Shown in pieces: positions 1-11,042 of a stretch of 64,000 nt of DNA. Numbering within the stretch: position 1 is the stretch's first letter; each line of letters begins with the position of its first letter. The stretch is from Paracoccus aerodenitrificans. GTDB lineage: Bacteria; Pseudomonadota; Alphaproteobacteria; Rhodobacterales; Rhodobacteraceae. The notes below the pieces were generated by a model, which had not been told where the DNA came from, did not search any database, and worked only from the letters and a program-made list of their open reading frames with translations. Where the stretch lies: positions 2,737,501-2,801,500 of the forward strand of contig NZ_CP115784.1 of assembly GCF_027913215.1 (NCBI RefSeq), given 5' to 3'. Made by a program: the position numbers and the translations under genes.

Positions 1-498
<498 letters not shown>

Positions 499-816
499 GA
501 AAGCATCCGAAGACGCTATCCTTGACAGAATAACCTTGCACATCATCCATCATAAGATGGACACTTCTGCTTGTCATATCTCACTCGCGCAAGACACGCC
601 AAACAGTGAAGCTGACACCTACATCATCGCCGAAGCTAGTAGGCCGATATGCAAAACAATCCAGTCGATAAAACCAAACCGCCCGCATATCTCTTCAAGT
701 ATGCATAACAATGTCAAATAGCAGGGAAACAAAACAAACCCAACCGCGCCAAACCCTTTCGGCGCCGTTAAAGCCGCTGCTTCCAGATTGTCGCCCCGTT
801 TCCGAAGCAGAAACCC

Positions 817-845
817 TATCTAGCGATTGGTTCCGATCCCGTCAA
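817..845 (-). promoter_or_regulatory. rrn promoter (sigma-70 type)
   Basis: On the minus strand a TTGACG -35 box (840-845) and a TAGATA -10 box (817-822) are separated by exactly 17 bases. They lie about 320 bases upstream of the 16S 5' end and face it. The 499-981 interval has no convincing gene, so this is the likely rRNA operon promoter and leader. An oligo-T/A tract on the far side (around 930-950) could act as an UP-like element. Confidence 0.7.
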
Positions 846-981
846 GAAGCTTTCTTAACTTTTTCGGCCTGCCCGCCTGGGCCCCGTCCGATCCAGCGTC
901 GCCGCCGTTTCGGTGAGGCGGTGTTTAGGTCGGAGAAAAAAAAGGCGCAAGTGCGAATGTCGGAAAAATGTCAAAAATCTT

Positions 982-1602
982 TCAAGATACTGTTTTCAAT
1001 GAAATATTACTTACCTTTCGGGTGATTGACGGGACCCTCAGCAGCAACAGCACAAGAATCGCCCCTGCACAGATCAGCGGCCATCCCGTCCAGAGTTTCA
1101 GCGCCCACAGCCAATGCAGACAGGCCAGAATCGCCGCCGGATAGATCAGCCGGTGCAGCCGCAGCCAGTTCCGCCCGAGGCGACGAATCGATGCCCGGTT
1201 CGACGTCACCGCCAATGCCAGCAGAATCACGAGGCCGGTCATCCCGAACAGAAGATAGGGCCGCTTAACCACATCCCCAAGCATCTGCTGCCACAGCAGC
1301 CCCATATCGAAGAAGATCCATGCGAGCATATGCAGAAACGCATAGCTGAAGGCGAGCAGACCAAGCGCACGGCGCAATCGAATCGCATTCACACGGAACA
1401 TCTTTCGGGCCGGGGTTACTGCCAGCGTACCGATCAGAAAATAAAGCGCCGCCCTTCCCAGCCGGTGTTCGATATCCCGTACCGGATCGACTCCAAGTCC
1501 TCCGTTGAACAGATCATAGGTCAAAAGCGCCAGCGGGATGGACCCTGCCAGCCAGACCGCCCATTCTGGAATGCGGCCGATAAAAGCATTCACGCGCTTC
1601 AT
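982..1602 (-). CDS. msrQ: MsrQ, heme-binding membrane subunit of the methionine sulfoxide reductase MsrPQ
   Basis: The 206-residue product has several hydrophobic membrane segments with internal histidines, as in the YedZ/MsrQ ferric-reductase-like family. MsrQ passes electrons from the quinone pool or flavin reductase to periplasmic MsrP for repair of oxidised methionines. It directly follows msrP: its ATG and the msrP stop codon share bases near 1602, which implies translational coupling. Length and position are normal for the family. Recognition is from family features, not a search. Confidence 0.9.
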   Translation of the reverse strand: MKRVNAFIGRIPEWAVWLAGSIPLALLTYDLFNGGLGVDPVRDIEHRLGRAALYFLIGTLAVTPARKMFRVNAIRLRRALGLLAFSYAFLHMLAWIFFDMGLLWQQMLGDVVKRPYLLFGMTGLVILLALAVTSNRASIRRLGRNWLRLHRLIYPAAILACLHWLWALKLWTGWPLICAGAILVLLLLRVPSITRKVSNISLKTVS

Positions 1603-2510
1603 CAGTAATTCCGGGCCAGATCCATGCCCGCATACAGCCCGGCAACCTGTTCAACATAGCCGTTGAACATCAGCGTATCCTGCCTGCCCCCCAGCAGACC
1701 CGAGCCGATCCGGCGCTCTGTCGCCTGACTCCAGCGCGGGTGATCGACCTCAGGGTTCACATTGGCATAGAAACCGTATTCGCTTGGCTGCAAACTCTGC
1801 CAACTGGTCCGAGGCTGGCTGTCGGTTACCGTGATCTTCACGATCGATTTGATGGATTTGAACCCGTATTTCCAAGGCACAACCAGCCGGATCGGTGCGC
1901 CGTTCTGATTCGGCATGGGCTTGTCATAAAGACCCGTCGCCAGAATCGTCAGTGGGTGCATCGCTTCATCGATCCGCAGCCCCTCATGATAGGGCCAGTC
2001 GATGCCGCCGCCGCGCTGAGCCCGCATCTCTTCGGGGCGGTATACCGTTTCAAAAGCGACGAATTTTGCGCCGGGCTGAACACCGGCCTTTTCCAGCACG
2101 CCGGCCAGAGGGACGCCAAGCCACGGAATAACCATCGACCACGCCTCAACGCAGCGAAGGCGATAGATCCGCTCTTCCAGAGCATTTTCCGGCACCAGAT
2201 CCTCGACCCCGTAGCTGCCGGGACGGTCGACAAGCCCGCCGATCTCGACCGACCAGGGATCGGTGGTCAGCGCATCGGAATACCGGGCCGGATCTTCTTT
2301 CCCGAAACCGAATTCATAGTAATTGTTGTAATTGGTAATTTCTTCAAAGCTGTTCGGCTTTTCGTCGGTCGAATAAGCCGAGGCCCTGCCGCTTAATGCA
2401 AATGCCGGAGTAGCGGCGATCACGGCGCTTCCCGCCGCCGCTCCGGCCATGAAACTGCGTCGGTTCAGCCAGATGGCCTCAGGTGTGACATCGGACCAGT
2501 TGAGTTTCAT
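1602..2510 (-). CDS. msrP: MsrP, molybdopterin-dependent protein-methionine-sulfoxide reductase catalytic subunit
   Basis: The 302-residue product starts with a twin-arginine signal (NRRSFMAG, Arg17-Arg18), so the folded Moco enzyme is exported by Tat to the periplasm. The RLRCVEAW motif carries the cysteine that ligates molybdenum in the sulfite-oxidase fold. The ATG at 2510 is chosen over an upstream ATG because an AGGAG-type ribosome site sits just before it and the Tat motif then falls at the expected place. It pairs with msrQ downstream. The role is repair of methionine sulfoxide in envelope proteins. Confidence 0.93.
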   Translation of the reverse strand: MKLNWSDVTPEAIWLNRRSFMAGAAAGSAVIAATPAFALSGRASAYSTDEKPNSFEEITNYNNYYEFGFGKEDPARYSDALTTDPWSVEIGGLVDRPGSYGVEDLVPENALEERIYRLRCVEAWSMVIPWLGVPLAGVLEKAGVQPGAKFVAFETVYRPEEMRAQRGGGIDWPYHEGLRIDEAMHPLTILATGLYDKPMPNQNGAPIRLVVPWKYGFKSIKSIVKITVTDSQPRTSWQSLQPSEYGFYANVNPEVDHPRWSQATERRIGSGLLGGRQDTLMFNGYVEQVAGLYAGMDLARNY

Positions 2511-2624
2511 GGTGCGCTCCTGTTCACGGAATAGGCAAGTTGCAGTCATTCTACCAACGCTACGCATGAGGGGTCCTAAAAGTTACCTCACGATTACGTT
2601 GATCTGCAATTTCCCATGACAAAT

Positions 2625-2648
2625 GCCCCCGCCATCGCGGGCGGGGGC
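2625..2648 (-). terminator. GC-rich hairpin after clpB
   Basis: A nine-pair perfect stem (GCCCCCGCC with GGCGGGGGC) starts 16 bases past the clpB stop codon and is followed on the minus strand by a short run of T. It lies between clpB and the msrPQ promoter region and is probably the clpB terminator. Confidence 0.6.
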
Positions 2649-2663
2649 TTAAAGCAGCGCAGA

Positions 2664-5300
2664 TCAGTGCAGCGTGGCGTCTTTCGGGCCTTCGCCTACG
2701 GCACCAAGCTTGTGACCGGCCGTGCCGACATGATTGCCGACAAGCAACCCATCCTCATTGGCGCTGACATTGACGGTCTGCCCGTCCAAAACCTCGCCGG
2801 ACAACAGCATCTCGGCCAGCGGATCCTGCAAGGCCCGCTGAATTACGCGCTTCAGCGGACGGGCACCGAAGACCGGGTCATAGCCCTCATTCGCCAGCCA
2901 TTTCATCGCGTCCTCATCCAGATCCAGCGTGATATGCCGTTGCGCAAGACGCTGCTCCAGCCGCAAGAGCTGGATCTTGACGATCCCATCCATGTTCTCG
3001 CGCGTGAGACGGCGGAAAATGATGATCTCATCCAGACGGTTCAGGAACTCGGGGCGGAAATGTGCGCGTACCGCGTCCATCACATCCTTGCGCGCCTCGG
3101 TCGAATCGGCGTCATCCGGCAGGGACGACAGCGCCTGACTGCCCAGATTCGAGGTCAGCACGATCAGCGTGTTCTTGAAATCGACCTTGCGGCCTTGGCC
3201 ATCGGTCAACTGACCATCGTCGAGAACCTGCAACAGCACGTTGAACACATCCGGATGCGCCTTTTCGACCTCATCGAACAGGATCACCGAGTAAGGACGC
3301 CGCCGGACCGTTTCGGTCAGCGCACCGCCTTCATCATAACCGACATAGCCCGGAGGCGCACCGATCAGCCGCGCGACCGAGTGTTTCTCCATATATTCCG
3401 ACATGTCGATGCGGATCATCGCATTCTCATCGTCGAACATATATTCGGCCATCGCCTTGGTCAGCTCGGTTTTGCCGACACCGGTTGGGCCGAGGAACAG
3501 GAAAGATCCCAGAGGACGGTTTTCGTCGTTCAGACCGGCCCGCGCCCGGCGGACCGAGCGGGAAATCGCGGTCACGGCCTCATCCTGACCGATCACGCGC
3601 TTGCCGAGAATCTCTTCCATCTTCAGCAGCTTCTCGCGCTCTCCCTCCAGCATCTTGCTGGTCGGAATGCCGGTCCAGCGTTCCACGACCTCGGCAATCT
3701 GCTCGGGCCGCACGGCTTCTTCGACCATGACGCCATCGCCCTCGGCCTCATCTGACTCGGCAAGCTGCTTCTCAAGTCCCGGAATGATGCCATAGGACAA
3801 CTCACCGGCACGGGTGAGATTGCCTTCGCGCTTCGCCTGATCCAGCTCGGCGCGGAAGCGGTCAAGCTGTTCCTTCAGATTGCGCGAGCCTTCCAGCTTG
3901 TCACGCTCGGCCTGCCACCGCGCCGTCATCGAGTTCGACTTATCGGTCAGATCACCCAGCTCTTTTTCCAGCTTCTCAAGCCGGTCACGGCTGGCGGCAT
4001 CGTCTTCCTTCTTCAGCGCCTCTGCCTCGATCTGCATCTGAAGGATCTGCCGGTCGAGCGCGTCAAGCTCTTCAGGCTTGCTGTCAACCTCCATGCGCAG
4101 ACGGCTGGCAGCCTCATCCACAAGGTCGATCGCCTTATCCGGCAGGAACCGGTCGGTGATGTAGCGGTTCGACAGTTCTGCCGCGGCAACAAGCGCGGCG
4201 TCGCTGACGCGGACGCCGTGGTGAAGCTCGTATTTCTCCTTGATACCGCGCAGGATCGAAATCGTATCCTCAACCGTCGGTTCCTCGACCATCACCGGCT
4301 GGAAGCGGCGGGCAAGAGCCGCGTCTTTCTCGATATATTTGCGATATTCGTCCAGAGTGGTCGCGCCGACGCAATGCAGTTCGCCGCGAGCAAGCGCAGG
4401 CTTGATCAGATTGGCCGCATCCATCGCGCCGTCGGTCTTTCCGGCACCGACCAGCGTGTGCAGCTCATCGATGAAAAGAATGATCTCGCCCGCTGCATTC
4501 TCAATCTCTTTCAGGACCGATTTCAGCCTTTCCTCAAACTCACCGCGATATTTCGCCCCGGCGATCAGCGCCCCCATATCCAGAGCCCAAAGCTGCTTTT
4601 CGCGCAGGCTCTCGGGCACGTCGCCATTGACGATGCGCAGCGCCAGACCCTCGGCAATGGCTGTCTTACCCACGCCCGGCTCACCGATCAGGACCGGGTT
4701 GTTCTTGGTCCGGCGGCTGAGCACTTGCATGGCGCGGCGGATTTCCTCATCCCGGCCGATAATCGGATCGATCTTACCCTCATCGGCGGCCTCCGTCAGA
4801 TTGCGGGCATATTTCGCCAGCGCCTCATAGCTGTCCTCGGCGCTTGCGCTGTCCGCCGTCCGGCCCTTGCGAATATCGTTGATCGCGCCGTTCAGCCATT
4901 GCGCATTAACCTTTCCGGCCTGCAGAGAATCGCGTGCATTGCTGTTCACGATGGCAAGCGCGGTCAGAAGCCGCTCGGCAGGCACGAAACTGTCCCCGGC
5001 CTTCTGCGCCAGCTTCTGCGCCTCATCCAGAACCCGGACGAGGGACGGATCAACATAAACCTGACCACCACCGCCAGAGACTTTCGGCAGCTTCGCGACT
5101 GCCGCATCCGCAGCCTGCCGCACGGCCTTTGCATCGCCGCCGGACCGGGTGATAAGGTTCGCTGCAAATCCCTGATCGTCGTCGATCAGAGCTTTCAGCA
5201 AATGTTCGGGAACGACCCGCTGATTTTCCTCACGGATCGCAATGGTCTGCGCGGCCTGCATAAAACCGCGCGAACGCTCGGTAAATTTTTCCATATCCAT
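2664..5300 (-). CDS. clpB: ClpB, AAA+ disaggregase chaperone
   Basis: The 878-residue protein has the full ClpB layout: an N-terminal Clp repeat domain, a first AAA domain with Walker A GEPGVGKT, a long charged coiled-coil middle domain (about residues 390-530), and a second AAA domain with Walker [10 protein letters not shown]. It extracts and refolds aggregated proteins with DnaK. The start MDMEKF at 5300 is preferred because AAGGAGAG lies seven bases upstream. An upstream in-frame ATG would add about 39 residues unlike the family. It is transcribed divergently from pyrF. Confidence 0.97.
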   Translation of the reverse strand: MDMEKFTERSRGFMQAAQTIAIREENQRVVPEHLLKALIDDDQGFAANLITRSGGDAKAVRQAADAAVAKLPKVSGGGGQVYVDPSLVRVLDEAQKLAQKAGDSFVPAERLLTALAIVNSNARDSLQAGKVNAQWLNGAINDIRKGRTADSASAEDSYEALAKYARNLTEAADEGKIDPIIGRDEEIRRAMQVLSRRTKNNPVLIGEPGVGKTAIAEGLALRIVNGDVPESLREKQLWALDMGALIAGAKYRGEFEERLKSVLKEIENAAGEIILFIDELHTLVGAGKTDGAMDAANLIKPALARGELHCVGATTLDEYRKYIEKDAALARRFQPVMVEEPTVEDTISILRGIKEKYELHHGVRVSDAALVAAAELSNRYITDRFLPDKAIDLVDEAASRLRMEVDSKPEELDALDRQILQMQIEAEALKKEDDAASRDRLEKLEKELGDLTDKSNSMTARWQAERDKLEGSRNLKEQLDRFRAELDQAKREGNLTRAGELSYGIIPGLEKQLAESDEAEGDGVMVEEAVRPEQIAEVVERWTGIPTSKMLEGEREKLLKMEEILGKRVIGQDEAVTAISRSVRRARAGLNDENRPLGSFLFLGPTGVGKTELTKAMAEYMFDDENAMIRIDMSEYMEKHSVARLIGAPPGYVGYDEGGALTETVRRRPYSVILFDEVEKAHPDVFNVLLQVLDDGQLTDGQGRKVDFKNTLIVLTSNLGSQALSSLPDDADSTEARKDVMDAVRAHFRPEFLNRLDEIIIFRRLTRENMDGIVKIQLLRLEQRLAQRHITLDLDEDAMKWLANEGYDPVFGARPLKRVIQRALQDPLAEMLLSGEVLDGQTVNVSANEDGLLVGNHVGTAGHKLGAVGEGPKDATLH

Positions 5301-5607
5301 ATGGACTCTCCTTTGCAGCCCCCGCCTTGGGAACCGCCCATCATGGCACGGTCCGGTCGCGGATCTCGGCATGAAAGATGGGCATCCGGTCCGGCGGTTA
5401 CAATATGCACAAAACACCGCGATCCGCCTGCCCGTTCCGCAATGCAGACAGCAAAAGCAGCCTCGTGCAGGATACTGTCAGCCTGCGGTCCGGCCTACGA
5501 AATCTAGCGGAAAAAGCGGGTTATGCCTTTGCTGGCGTAGCGCTTTTGGCTTTCCAAAATTGCCGTGTACCGGCATAAGCGGGCCGTTTGGAAAAATGGA
5601 GGATGCC

Positions 5608-6294
5608 GTGGACGATCGGTTAATCATAGCGCTCGATGTGGGCAACGCAGTGGCCGGGGCCGAGTTGGCCGGGCGCATCGGCGACGCGGCCTCTTTCTAC
5701 AAGATCGGGCTGGGAATGCTGACCGGAGGCGGTCTGGCGCTTGCCCGCGAGTTGAAGGATGAGCACGGCAAGCGGATCTTCCTCGATATGAAACTGTTCG
5801 ATATCGGCGCAACGGTTGAGGCCGCCGTGCGCGGACTGGCACAGTTCGATCTGGATTTTCTGACCGTTCACGGAGACCCGCATGTCGTCAGAGCCGCCAA
5901 ACAGGGTGCCGCCGGATCGCAGATGAAAATCCTTGGCGTCACCGTTCTGACCTCGCTGGATCGCAGCGATCTCGACGCGGCGATGTTCGTGCCCGGCGAT
6001 CTGCACGACCTGACGGTCGAACGCGCCGCCCGCGCTTTCGAGGCCGGCGCAGATGGCGTCATCGCCTCTCCCCGCGAAGCCGCCGCGATACGCGCCCTGC
6101 CCGAGGCCCATGACCGGCTGATCGTCACCCCCGGCGTCCGGCCCGCCGGTGCGGATCTTGGCGACCAGAAGCGGGTGGAACCGCCCGCCGCTGCGCTTGC
6201 GGCAGGCGCTGATCATATCGTTATCGGCCGCCCCGTCTGGCAAGCCGCCGATCCGCGAAAGGCGGTGCAGGATATCCTTGCCGGGTTAAACTGA
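5608..6294 (+). CDS. pyrF: orotidine 5'-phosphate decarboxylase
   Basis: The 228-residue TIM-barrel enzyme makes UMP from OMP in pyrimidine synthesis. The catalytic DxKxxD signature is visible as LDMKLFDIG, and the phosphate-binding C-terminal end GADHIVIGRP is present. The GTG at 5608 is favoured because GGAGG lies five bases before it. The ATG at 5596 would add only four residues and would sit inside that ribosome site. The gene converges on the TRAP operon that follows. Confidence 0.95.
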   Translation: MDDRLIIALDVGNAVAGAELAGRIGDAASFYKIGLGMLTGGGLALARELKDEHGKRIFLDMKLFDIGATVEAAVRGLAQFDLDFLTVHGDPHVVRAAKQGAAGSQMKILGVTVLTSLDRSDLDAAMFVPGDLHDLTVERAARAFEAGADGVIASPREAAAIRALPEAHDRLIVTPGVRPAGADLGDQKRVEPPAAALAAGADHIVIGRPVWQAADPRKAVQDILAGLN

Positions 6295-6302
6295 TTACAG
6301 CC

Positions 6303-6326
6303 GGTCCGGGCGTCACAGCCCGGACC
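6303..6326. terminator. hairpin between convergent pyrF and dctM
   Basis: A perfect nine-pair stem (GGTCCGGGC with GCCCGGACC) overlaps the last codons of the TRAP permease gene and follows the pyrF stop. It can serve both converging transcripts. There is no strong T-tract, so efficiency is uncertain. Confidence 0.45.
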
Positions 6327-7602
6327 AGACAAGCCACGGAAAGATCAGCAGCAGCGCCAGTCTGAGCACATCGGCAGTGATGAAGGGCAGGATGCCGCGG
6401 ATCACTGTTTCCTGCTTCAGACCGGGTGCGGTCGCCTGAACCACAAACAGATTCATCCCAACTGGCGGTGTGATCAGGCCGATCTCGGCCACGGTGACGA
6501 CAAGCACACCGAACCATACCATGTCATATTCCATTGCAATCGCGACCGGCGCCAGTAGCGGCACGGTCAGCAACACCATCGACATCGAGTCCATGAAGCA
6601 TCCAAGCACGACATAGAACAGCAGGATCAGGATCATGACCAGCGTGGGGTGGATATCCGAGCCACCGATCAGCTCGGCCAGCATCATCGGCAGGCCGGTC
6701 GTCTCAAGGAAGAAGTTGAAGAACGCCGCCCCGATCAGGATCAGAAAGATCATTCCGGTCAGCGCGGCGGTCTCACGCACGATCCCACGCATCACACCCC
6801 GGTTCAGCCCGCCCATCACCAGCGCAAGCAGGAACGCCCCGGAAGCACCCACCGCGGCGGCCTCGGTCGGAGAAAACCAGCCAAGCTGCATCCCTCCGAT
6901 CACCAGACCGAACAGAAGCACCACCGGCCAGACGGCGCTCAGCAAGGCGAAGCGGCGGCCCCAATCCACGCGCTGCCCGGCGGGTGCCAGCGACGGCCTG
7001 CGGCGCACACGCAGCATAACCGCCAGAGCATACAGCACAGTTCCCAGAATACCGGGAATAATCGCGCCCATGAACAGCGCTCCGATCGATGTCTGCGTCA
7101 GCAGCCCGAAGATCACCAGAATGATCGAGGGAGGTATCAGCACCCCAAGCGTACCGCCCGCAGCCACCGCCGCCGCAGACAGGCTGTCATCATAATCATA
7201 GCGCCGCATTTCCGGCATCGCGACCCGGCCAATCGTGGCAACCGTTGCCAGTGACGATCCGCAGATCGCCCCAAACACCGCCGAAGCACCGACAGTAGAA
7301 ACTGCCAGCCCTCCGCGCCAATGCCCGACAAATGCATTGATCACGTCGAAAAGCGAGCGTGACAGCCCCGCATGCGCAGCGAAAACACCCATCAGCACGA
7401 AAAGCGGGATCACGCTGAAAGAATAAGGAAAAATCGATTCAAACGGGGCAGTGGACAGAACATAGGCCGCCTGGTCCAGCGCACCGCTCAGCGCAATTCC
7501 TGCCAGACCGATCACGGCCATCGAAATCGCCACGGGAAAACCAAGACCGATCAGGACCAGCGTCATGATGAATCCGGTCAGTCCGATAAGAGGCAAGGAC
7601 AT
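6313..7602 (-). CDS. dctM: TRAP transporter large permease, DctM type
   Basis: The 429-residue, strongly hydrophobic protein has about twelve membrane segments and typical DctM signatures such as AAGGTLGVLIPPS and the C-terminal TPPVGMNLFV. It is the sodium-coupled channel subunit of a TRAP uptake system for an organic acid. It lies 11 bases downstream of the small subunit gene and 565 bases after the binding protein gene, in the order dctP-dctQ-dctM. The substrate cannot be told from sequence. Confidence 0.92.
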   Translation of the reverse strand: MSLPLIGLTGFIMTLVLIGLGFPVAISMAVIGLAGIALSGALDQAAYVLSTAPFESIFPYSFSVIPLFVLMGVFAAHAGLSRSLFDVINAFVGHWRGGLAVSTVGASAVFGAICGSSLATVATIGRVAMPEMRRYDYDDSLSAAAVAAGGTLGVLIPPSIILVIFGLLTQTSIGALFMGAIIPGILGTVLYALAVMLRVRRRPSLAPAGQRVDWGRRFALLSAVWPVVLLFGLVIGGMQLGWFSPTEAAAVGASGAFLLALVMGGLNRGVMRGIVRETAALTGMIFLILIGAAFFNFFLETTGLPMMLAELIGGSDIHPTLVMILILLFYVVLGCFMDSMSMVLLTVPLLAPVAIAMEYDMVWFGVLVVTVAEIGLITPPVGMNLFVVQATAPGLKQETVIRGILPFITADVLRLALLLIFPWLVWSGL

Positions 7603-7613
7603 TTTTAGAACCC

Positions 7614-8114
7614 TTAATGAGCTGCGCTGCGCGTCTGGGGCAGATCGAAGACCAGCCGGATCACCACCGGAATCAGCGCCAGAATCGATGCCAGCACACC
7701 GCCAAGCAGCGGCAGCCAGTAAAATGCAATGGGAATGCCAAGCTGCTGAGACTTATCGCCCAGCATGACCTGCATGCGATAGGTCGGAATGCATTCGGCA
7801 AAGATCAGCGCCATCAGCAGGATTGCCGAGATCGCAGCAAGCAGTCGCAGCAAACGTCCAAGCTTTGACGGCATCGCCTCCAGCAGGAAATCCACGCCGA
7901 CATGCGCCGCAACCGCAAAACCCCACGGGATCGACAGCCAGGCACCCGCCATGATGAAGAGCTGCACCAAATCGACAACACCGGCCACCGGCGTCCCGAT
8001 GCGACGCCCGATCACATCCGCAACACTGATCAGAGCCGCCGTGCAATAGGAGAGAACCCCGATTGCAGCCAGTAACTCTATGATCCCGTCGATGCGACGC
8101 AACAGCGAAGCCAT
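7614..8114 (-). CDS. dctQ: TRAP transporter small permease, DctQ type
   Basis: The 166-residue protein has four predicted membrane helices and the conserved PWGFAVAAHVGVDFL segment typical of DctQ. It forms the small membrane subunit that binds DctM. It lies between the binding protein and large permease genes, with a 65-base gap to dctP. Confidence 0.9.
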   Translation of the reverse strand: MASLLRRIDGIIELLAAIGVLSYCTAALISVADVIGRRIGTPVAGVVDLVQLFIMAGAWLSIPWGFAVAAHVGVDFLLEAMPSKLGRLLRLLAAISAILLMALIFAECIPTYRMQVMLGDKSQQLGIPIAFYWLPLLGGVLASILALIPVVIRLVFDLPQTRSAAH

Positions 8115-8179
8115 ACCACGTCCCTCCCTATCTCCGGTCAGCGCAGGGCGGAATGGCCGCCCCGCGCCGCCCGGTCACA

Positions 8180-9196
8180 TCACTGAGCCGCTTCGAACTC
8201 GGCCACCTTGTCCTGGAACTTCTGATAAAGTTCCGGCGCATCCTCGACACCTTCGGACTTCATGGTTTCCAGATAGGATTCGATCATCGGACCAAGCGCC
8301 TCGCGCCAGCGGTCACGCTCTTCATCCGAGAGCACAGTAATAGTGTGATTGGCCGCCTCTGCTTCCTCACGGCCGCTGGCGTCCCACTTATCCCACCACT
8401 GGTCAAAATTCCCGACAAGATTATCGCCCGAGGCCTGATCAATGCAGCTTCGGACATTTTCCGGCAGGCTGTCGTATTTTTTCTGGTTCATCACGAAAAA
8501 GAACGAAACCGTATATGCACCCATATCGAGGTGATCCGTCAGCACCTCGTTCAGTCCGAAGCTTTTGATCGGATCCCACGGAAAGACGGTTCCGTCGATC
8601 ACCTTGCGCTGCAAGTTCTCATATACCTCACCGGGCGGCAGACCCTGCGGAGTCGCACCAAGGAAGGTCAGCATTTCCGAAATCGGCGGAGACGGTGTGC
8701 GGATACGAAGCCCCTTCATATCCTCCATCGTTTCGACATGCTTGCCGTTCGTGTGCAGCAGCCCGCCATTATGTGCATGCAAAGCGAGAACTTTCAGCCC
8801 GTCATACTCATCGCCAAGTTCACCTTCATTATAGAGCGACCAGAGCGCATAAGTCGCGGCACCGGCATCCCGGGTCAGAAACGGCATTTCGACCAGCGAA
8901 GTACGGTTGAAACGACCCCGCGGGATGCCGGATAGCCCATGCGCGATATCGACAACACCAGCCAGAACCTGTTCCTGTTGCTTCGCGACATTCCCTTTCT
9001 GGGTCCCGCCGGGGAAAATCTCGAATGTGACCTCGCCGTCGGTGCAGGCGCTGACCTGTTCAGTCCACGGCCCGATGAAATCCGTCTGAATCCCATGAAC
9101 GGCTGGCAGATAATGGCTGAGCGATAATTTCGTCTCTGCCATGACCGGCGTTGATGCCAAAAACATCGCCACGCCGGCGGTTATTGCTGATTTCAT
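8180..9196 (-). CDS. dctP: TRAP transporter substrate-binding protein, DctP type
   Basis: The 338-residue protein begins with a Sec signal peptide (residues 1 to about 20, ending near VMAET). The DctP fold follows, including the segment GLRIRTPSPPISEMLTFLGA, where TRAP binding proteins place the arginine that grips the substrate carboxylate. A clear GGGAGGAAACAG ribosome site precedes the ATG. It is the first gene of the dctPQM operon and is read divergently from the IclR regulator, which probably controls it. Confidence 0.92.
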   Translation of the reverse strand: MKSAITAGVAMFLASTPVMAETKLSLSHYLPAVHGIQTDFIGPWTEQVSACTDGEVTFEIFPGGTQKGNVAKQQEQVLAGVVDIAHGLSGIPRGRFNRTSLVEMPFLTRDAGAATYALWSLYNEGELGDEYDGLKVLALHAHNGGLLHTNGKHVETMEDMKGLRIRTPSPPISEMLTFLGATPQGLPPGEVYENLQRKVIDGTVFPWDPIKSFGLNEVLTDHLDMGAYTVSFFFVMNQKKYDSLPENVRSCIDQASGDNLVGNFDQWWDKWDASGREEAEAANHTITVLSDEERDRWREALGPMIESYLETMKSEGVEDAPELYQKFQDKVAEFEAAQ

Positions 9197-9494
9197 ATCC
9201 TGTTTCCTCCCTGGACGACTTTACCTTCAAACTCAGCTTACCACTGCCGAATGAACAGCAGGTTATCAGCCGGACACTTGCCGCGCGTTAAGCAGCCTCT
9301 CGCACCCGGTCCCGATGATTGACCCCTTCTCCTCTCGGTCAGATCACTTCTGCCGCGAAAACCGTCGACGCATCTGCATCCCCACATTTCCCTGACATGA
9401 CATCGTCAGATATTGTCGATTATCGCACCATATGTTACCTATATCGAATATATTAAATGCAAGTTTTCTGTCAACGAAAAAACAGGGTGTTCAA

Positions 9495-10169
9495 ATGGTT
9501 AATACTATCCTGCAGACACTGGACCGGGGACTGGCCGCGATGAGAGCCCTGTCCGAGGCTCCGTCCGGGCTGAAACCAGCCGAGTTGGCGGAGCGGCTTT
9601 CCGTGCACAAGGCCATCGCATACCGGCTGATCGCGACGCTGGAATCGCACGGCCTTGCCCGCAGGCTGTCGGATGGGCGCGTCGTACTGGGTGCCGGGCT
9701 TATTCCTCTGGCCGCAACGGTCGAGAAACACAGGCTGAGCGCGGCCATGCCGCATCTGGCCGAGCTGTCTGAAGCGACCCGTACCACCTCGTGCATCGTG
9801 CTGGCCGACGGACCGAATGCAGTCGTTGCGGCGGTGCAGGAAGGCGGCGACGGGTTTCTTCGCATTTCGTACCGGCTGGGCGTGCGCCACCCGCTGACGC
9901 GCGGGGCCTCTGGTCTGGCGATTCTGTCCAGCCGGGCAGCCTCTGCCGACGATCTTCCCGCAGTGGTTCAGACCCGGCAGCAAGGGTACGCGATTACACG
10001 GGGAGAGCTGCAAAGCGGCGCAGTCGGCATCGCGGCACCGATCATCCCGAGCGATCCGGCGGTCGCACCGACGGATGCCGCCGTCTCCATCGTAGCACTG
10101 CACGAACTGCCCGAAGGCGCGGTGGAACATACAATGGCCGCTGCCGCCGCAATCGGCAGGATCTGGTGA
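9495..10169 (+). CDS. IclR-family transcriptional regulator
   Basis: The 224-residue protein has an N-terminal winged helix-turn-helix (about residues 5-65, SGLKPAELAERLSVHKAIAYRLIATL) and a C-terminal IclR effector domain, slightly short for the family. It is divergent from dctPQM across a 298-base intergenic stretch, so it most likely senses the transported acid or a product. The ATG at 9495 aligns with the family N-terminus; an upstream ATG lacks a ribosome site. No downstream catabolic gene tells the substrate. Confidence 0.85.
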   Translation: MVNTILQTLDRGLAAMRALSEAPSGLKPAELAERLSVHKAIAYRLIATLESHGLARRLSDGRVVLGAGLIPLAATVEKHRLSAAMPHLAELSEATRTTSCIVLADGPNAVVAAVQEGGDGFLRISYRLGVRHPLTRGASGLAILSSRAASADDLPAVVQTRQQGYAITRGELQSGAVGIAAPIIPSDPAVAPTDAAVSIVALHELPEGAVEHTMAAAAAIGRIW

Positions 10170-10238
10170 CCGGAAAAGCTGCCTCCTTGACGCGGACAGC
10201 CCATCCTGTGCAGCCTTGACCGGCAGCTTCGGGGCGGA

Positions 10239-11012
10239 ATGATGGCAGCGCAACAGGAATCGAGGCAGAAGGCGGAAAACGATCTTGTGCTGTCGTTCCT
10301 GTCGGTCCGGCGGGCAATCGGTTACCTCGGGTTCTTTCTGCCGACCGCGCTGATAATCTATGCCCTGTTCTCGGCGGATGGGTTTCTGGCAAGTATCTCT
10401 GCCTATTATTACTCTCCGATGCGCGAGGTGCTGGTCGGGACACTCTGCGCTCAGGCGGTATTTCTATGGAGCTACGAAGGATATCGTCCGATCGGAAATG
10501 AGCTGATCTCGGATATCGTCGTCGCCCGGACTGCCGCTATTGGCGCATTGGGAGTGGCCCTGATGCCGACTGCCGAAGATGAAGCATATCAGGCCCCGGA
10601 AAGCGTCCCGGTCATCGTCGATCAACCGGTCGAATGCACGCTTGCCCAGTGCGCATTGGGCGATACAGCGACTTCACTGCTGCACAGCCTGTGCGCCGGC
10701 CTCTTCTTCGGAGCGCTCGCCATCTTCTGCCTCGTTCTGTTCGTTCGCGGCGAAAAGGCGACGGCAAGGCAGCGTGCCTGCCACAGGATCTATCGGATCT
10801 GCGGCTGGATCATCGTCGCCGCCATGCTGGGAATGGGCTTGCTGAAACTGGCCGGAGACCCGTTCCCCTCTCTCCGGCCGGTCTTCTGGCTGGAGGTGAT
10901 CGCCTCCTTCGCCTTCGCAACAAGTTGGCTCGTGAAGGGCCAGGCCCTTCAGCCACTGGTCAGAATAGCACAATCTGCCGATGATCGCGCAAAGCCGGAC
11001 TCGGATCAGTAA
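10239..11012 (+). CDS. six-helix membrane protein of unknown function
   Basis: The 257-residue product has about six hydrophobic segments (around 22-42, 66-84, 90-108, 143-166, 180-202, 215-235). A motif-like stretch ISAYYYSPMREVLVGTL in the first external loop recalls widespread conserved hypothetical membrane proteins of proteobacteria. Coding is supported by a GGGGCGGA site before the ATG and by consistent codon use. It stands between an IclR gene and a HAD gene on the same strand with no clear operon partner. I assign no function. Confidence 0.75.
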   Translation: MMAAQQESRQKAENDLVLSFLSVRRAIGYLGFFLPTALIIYALFSADGFLASISAYYYSPMREVLVGTLCAQAVFLWSYEGYRPIGNELISDIVVARTAAIGALGVALMPTAEDEAYQAPESVPVIVDQPVECTLAQCALGDTATSLLHSLCAGLFFGALAIFCLVLFVRGEKATARQRACHRIYRICGWIIVAAMLGMGLLKLAGDPFPSLRPVFWLEVIASFAFATSWLVKGQALQPLVRIAQSADDRAKPDSDQ

Positions 11013-11042
11013 AACATGCCAAAGGTTTTAGAAGAGTAAATC

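Noticed and set aside
711..1025. Open frame in the rRNA leader
   Set aside because: It lies over the rrn promoter, has no ribosome site and its sequence fits no protein family.
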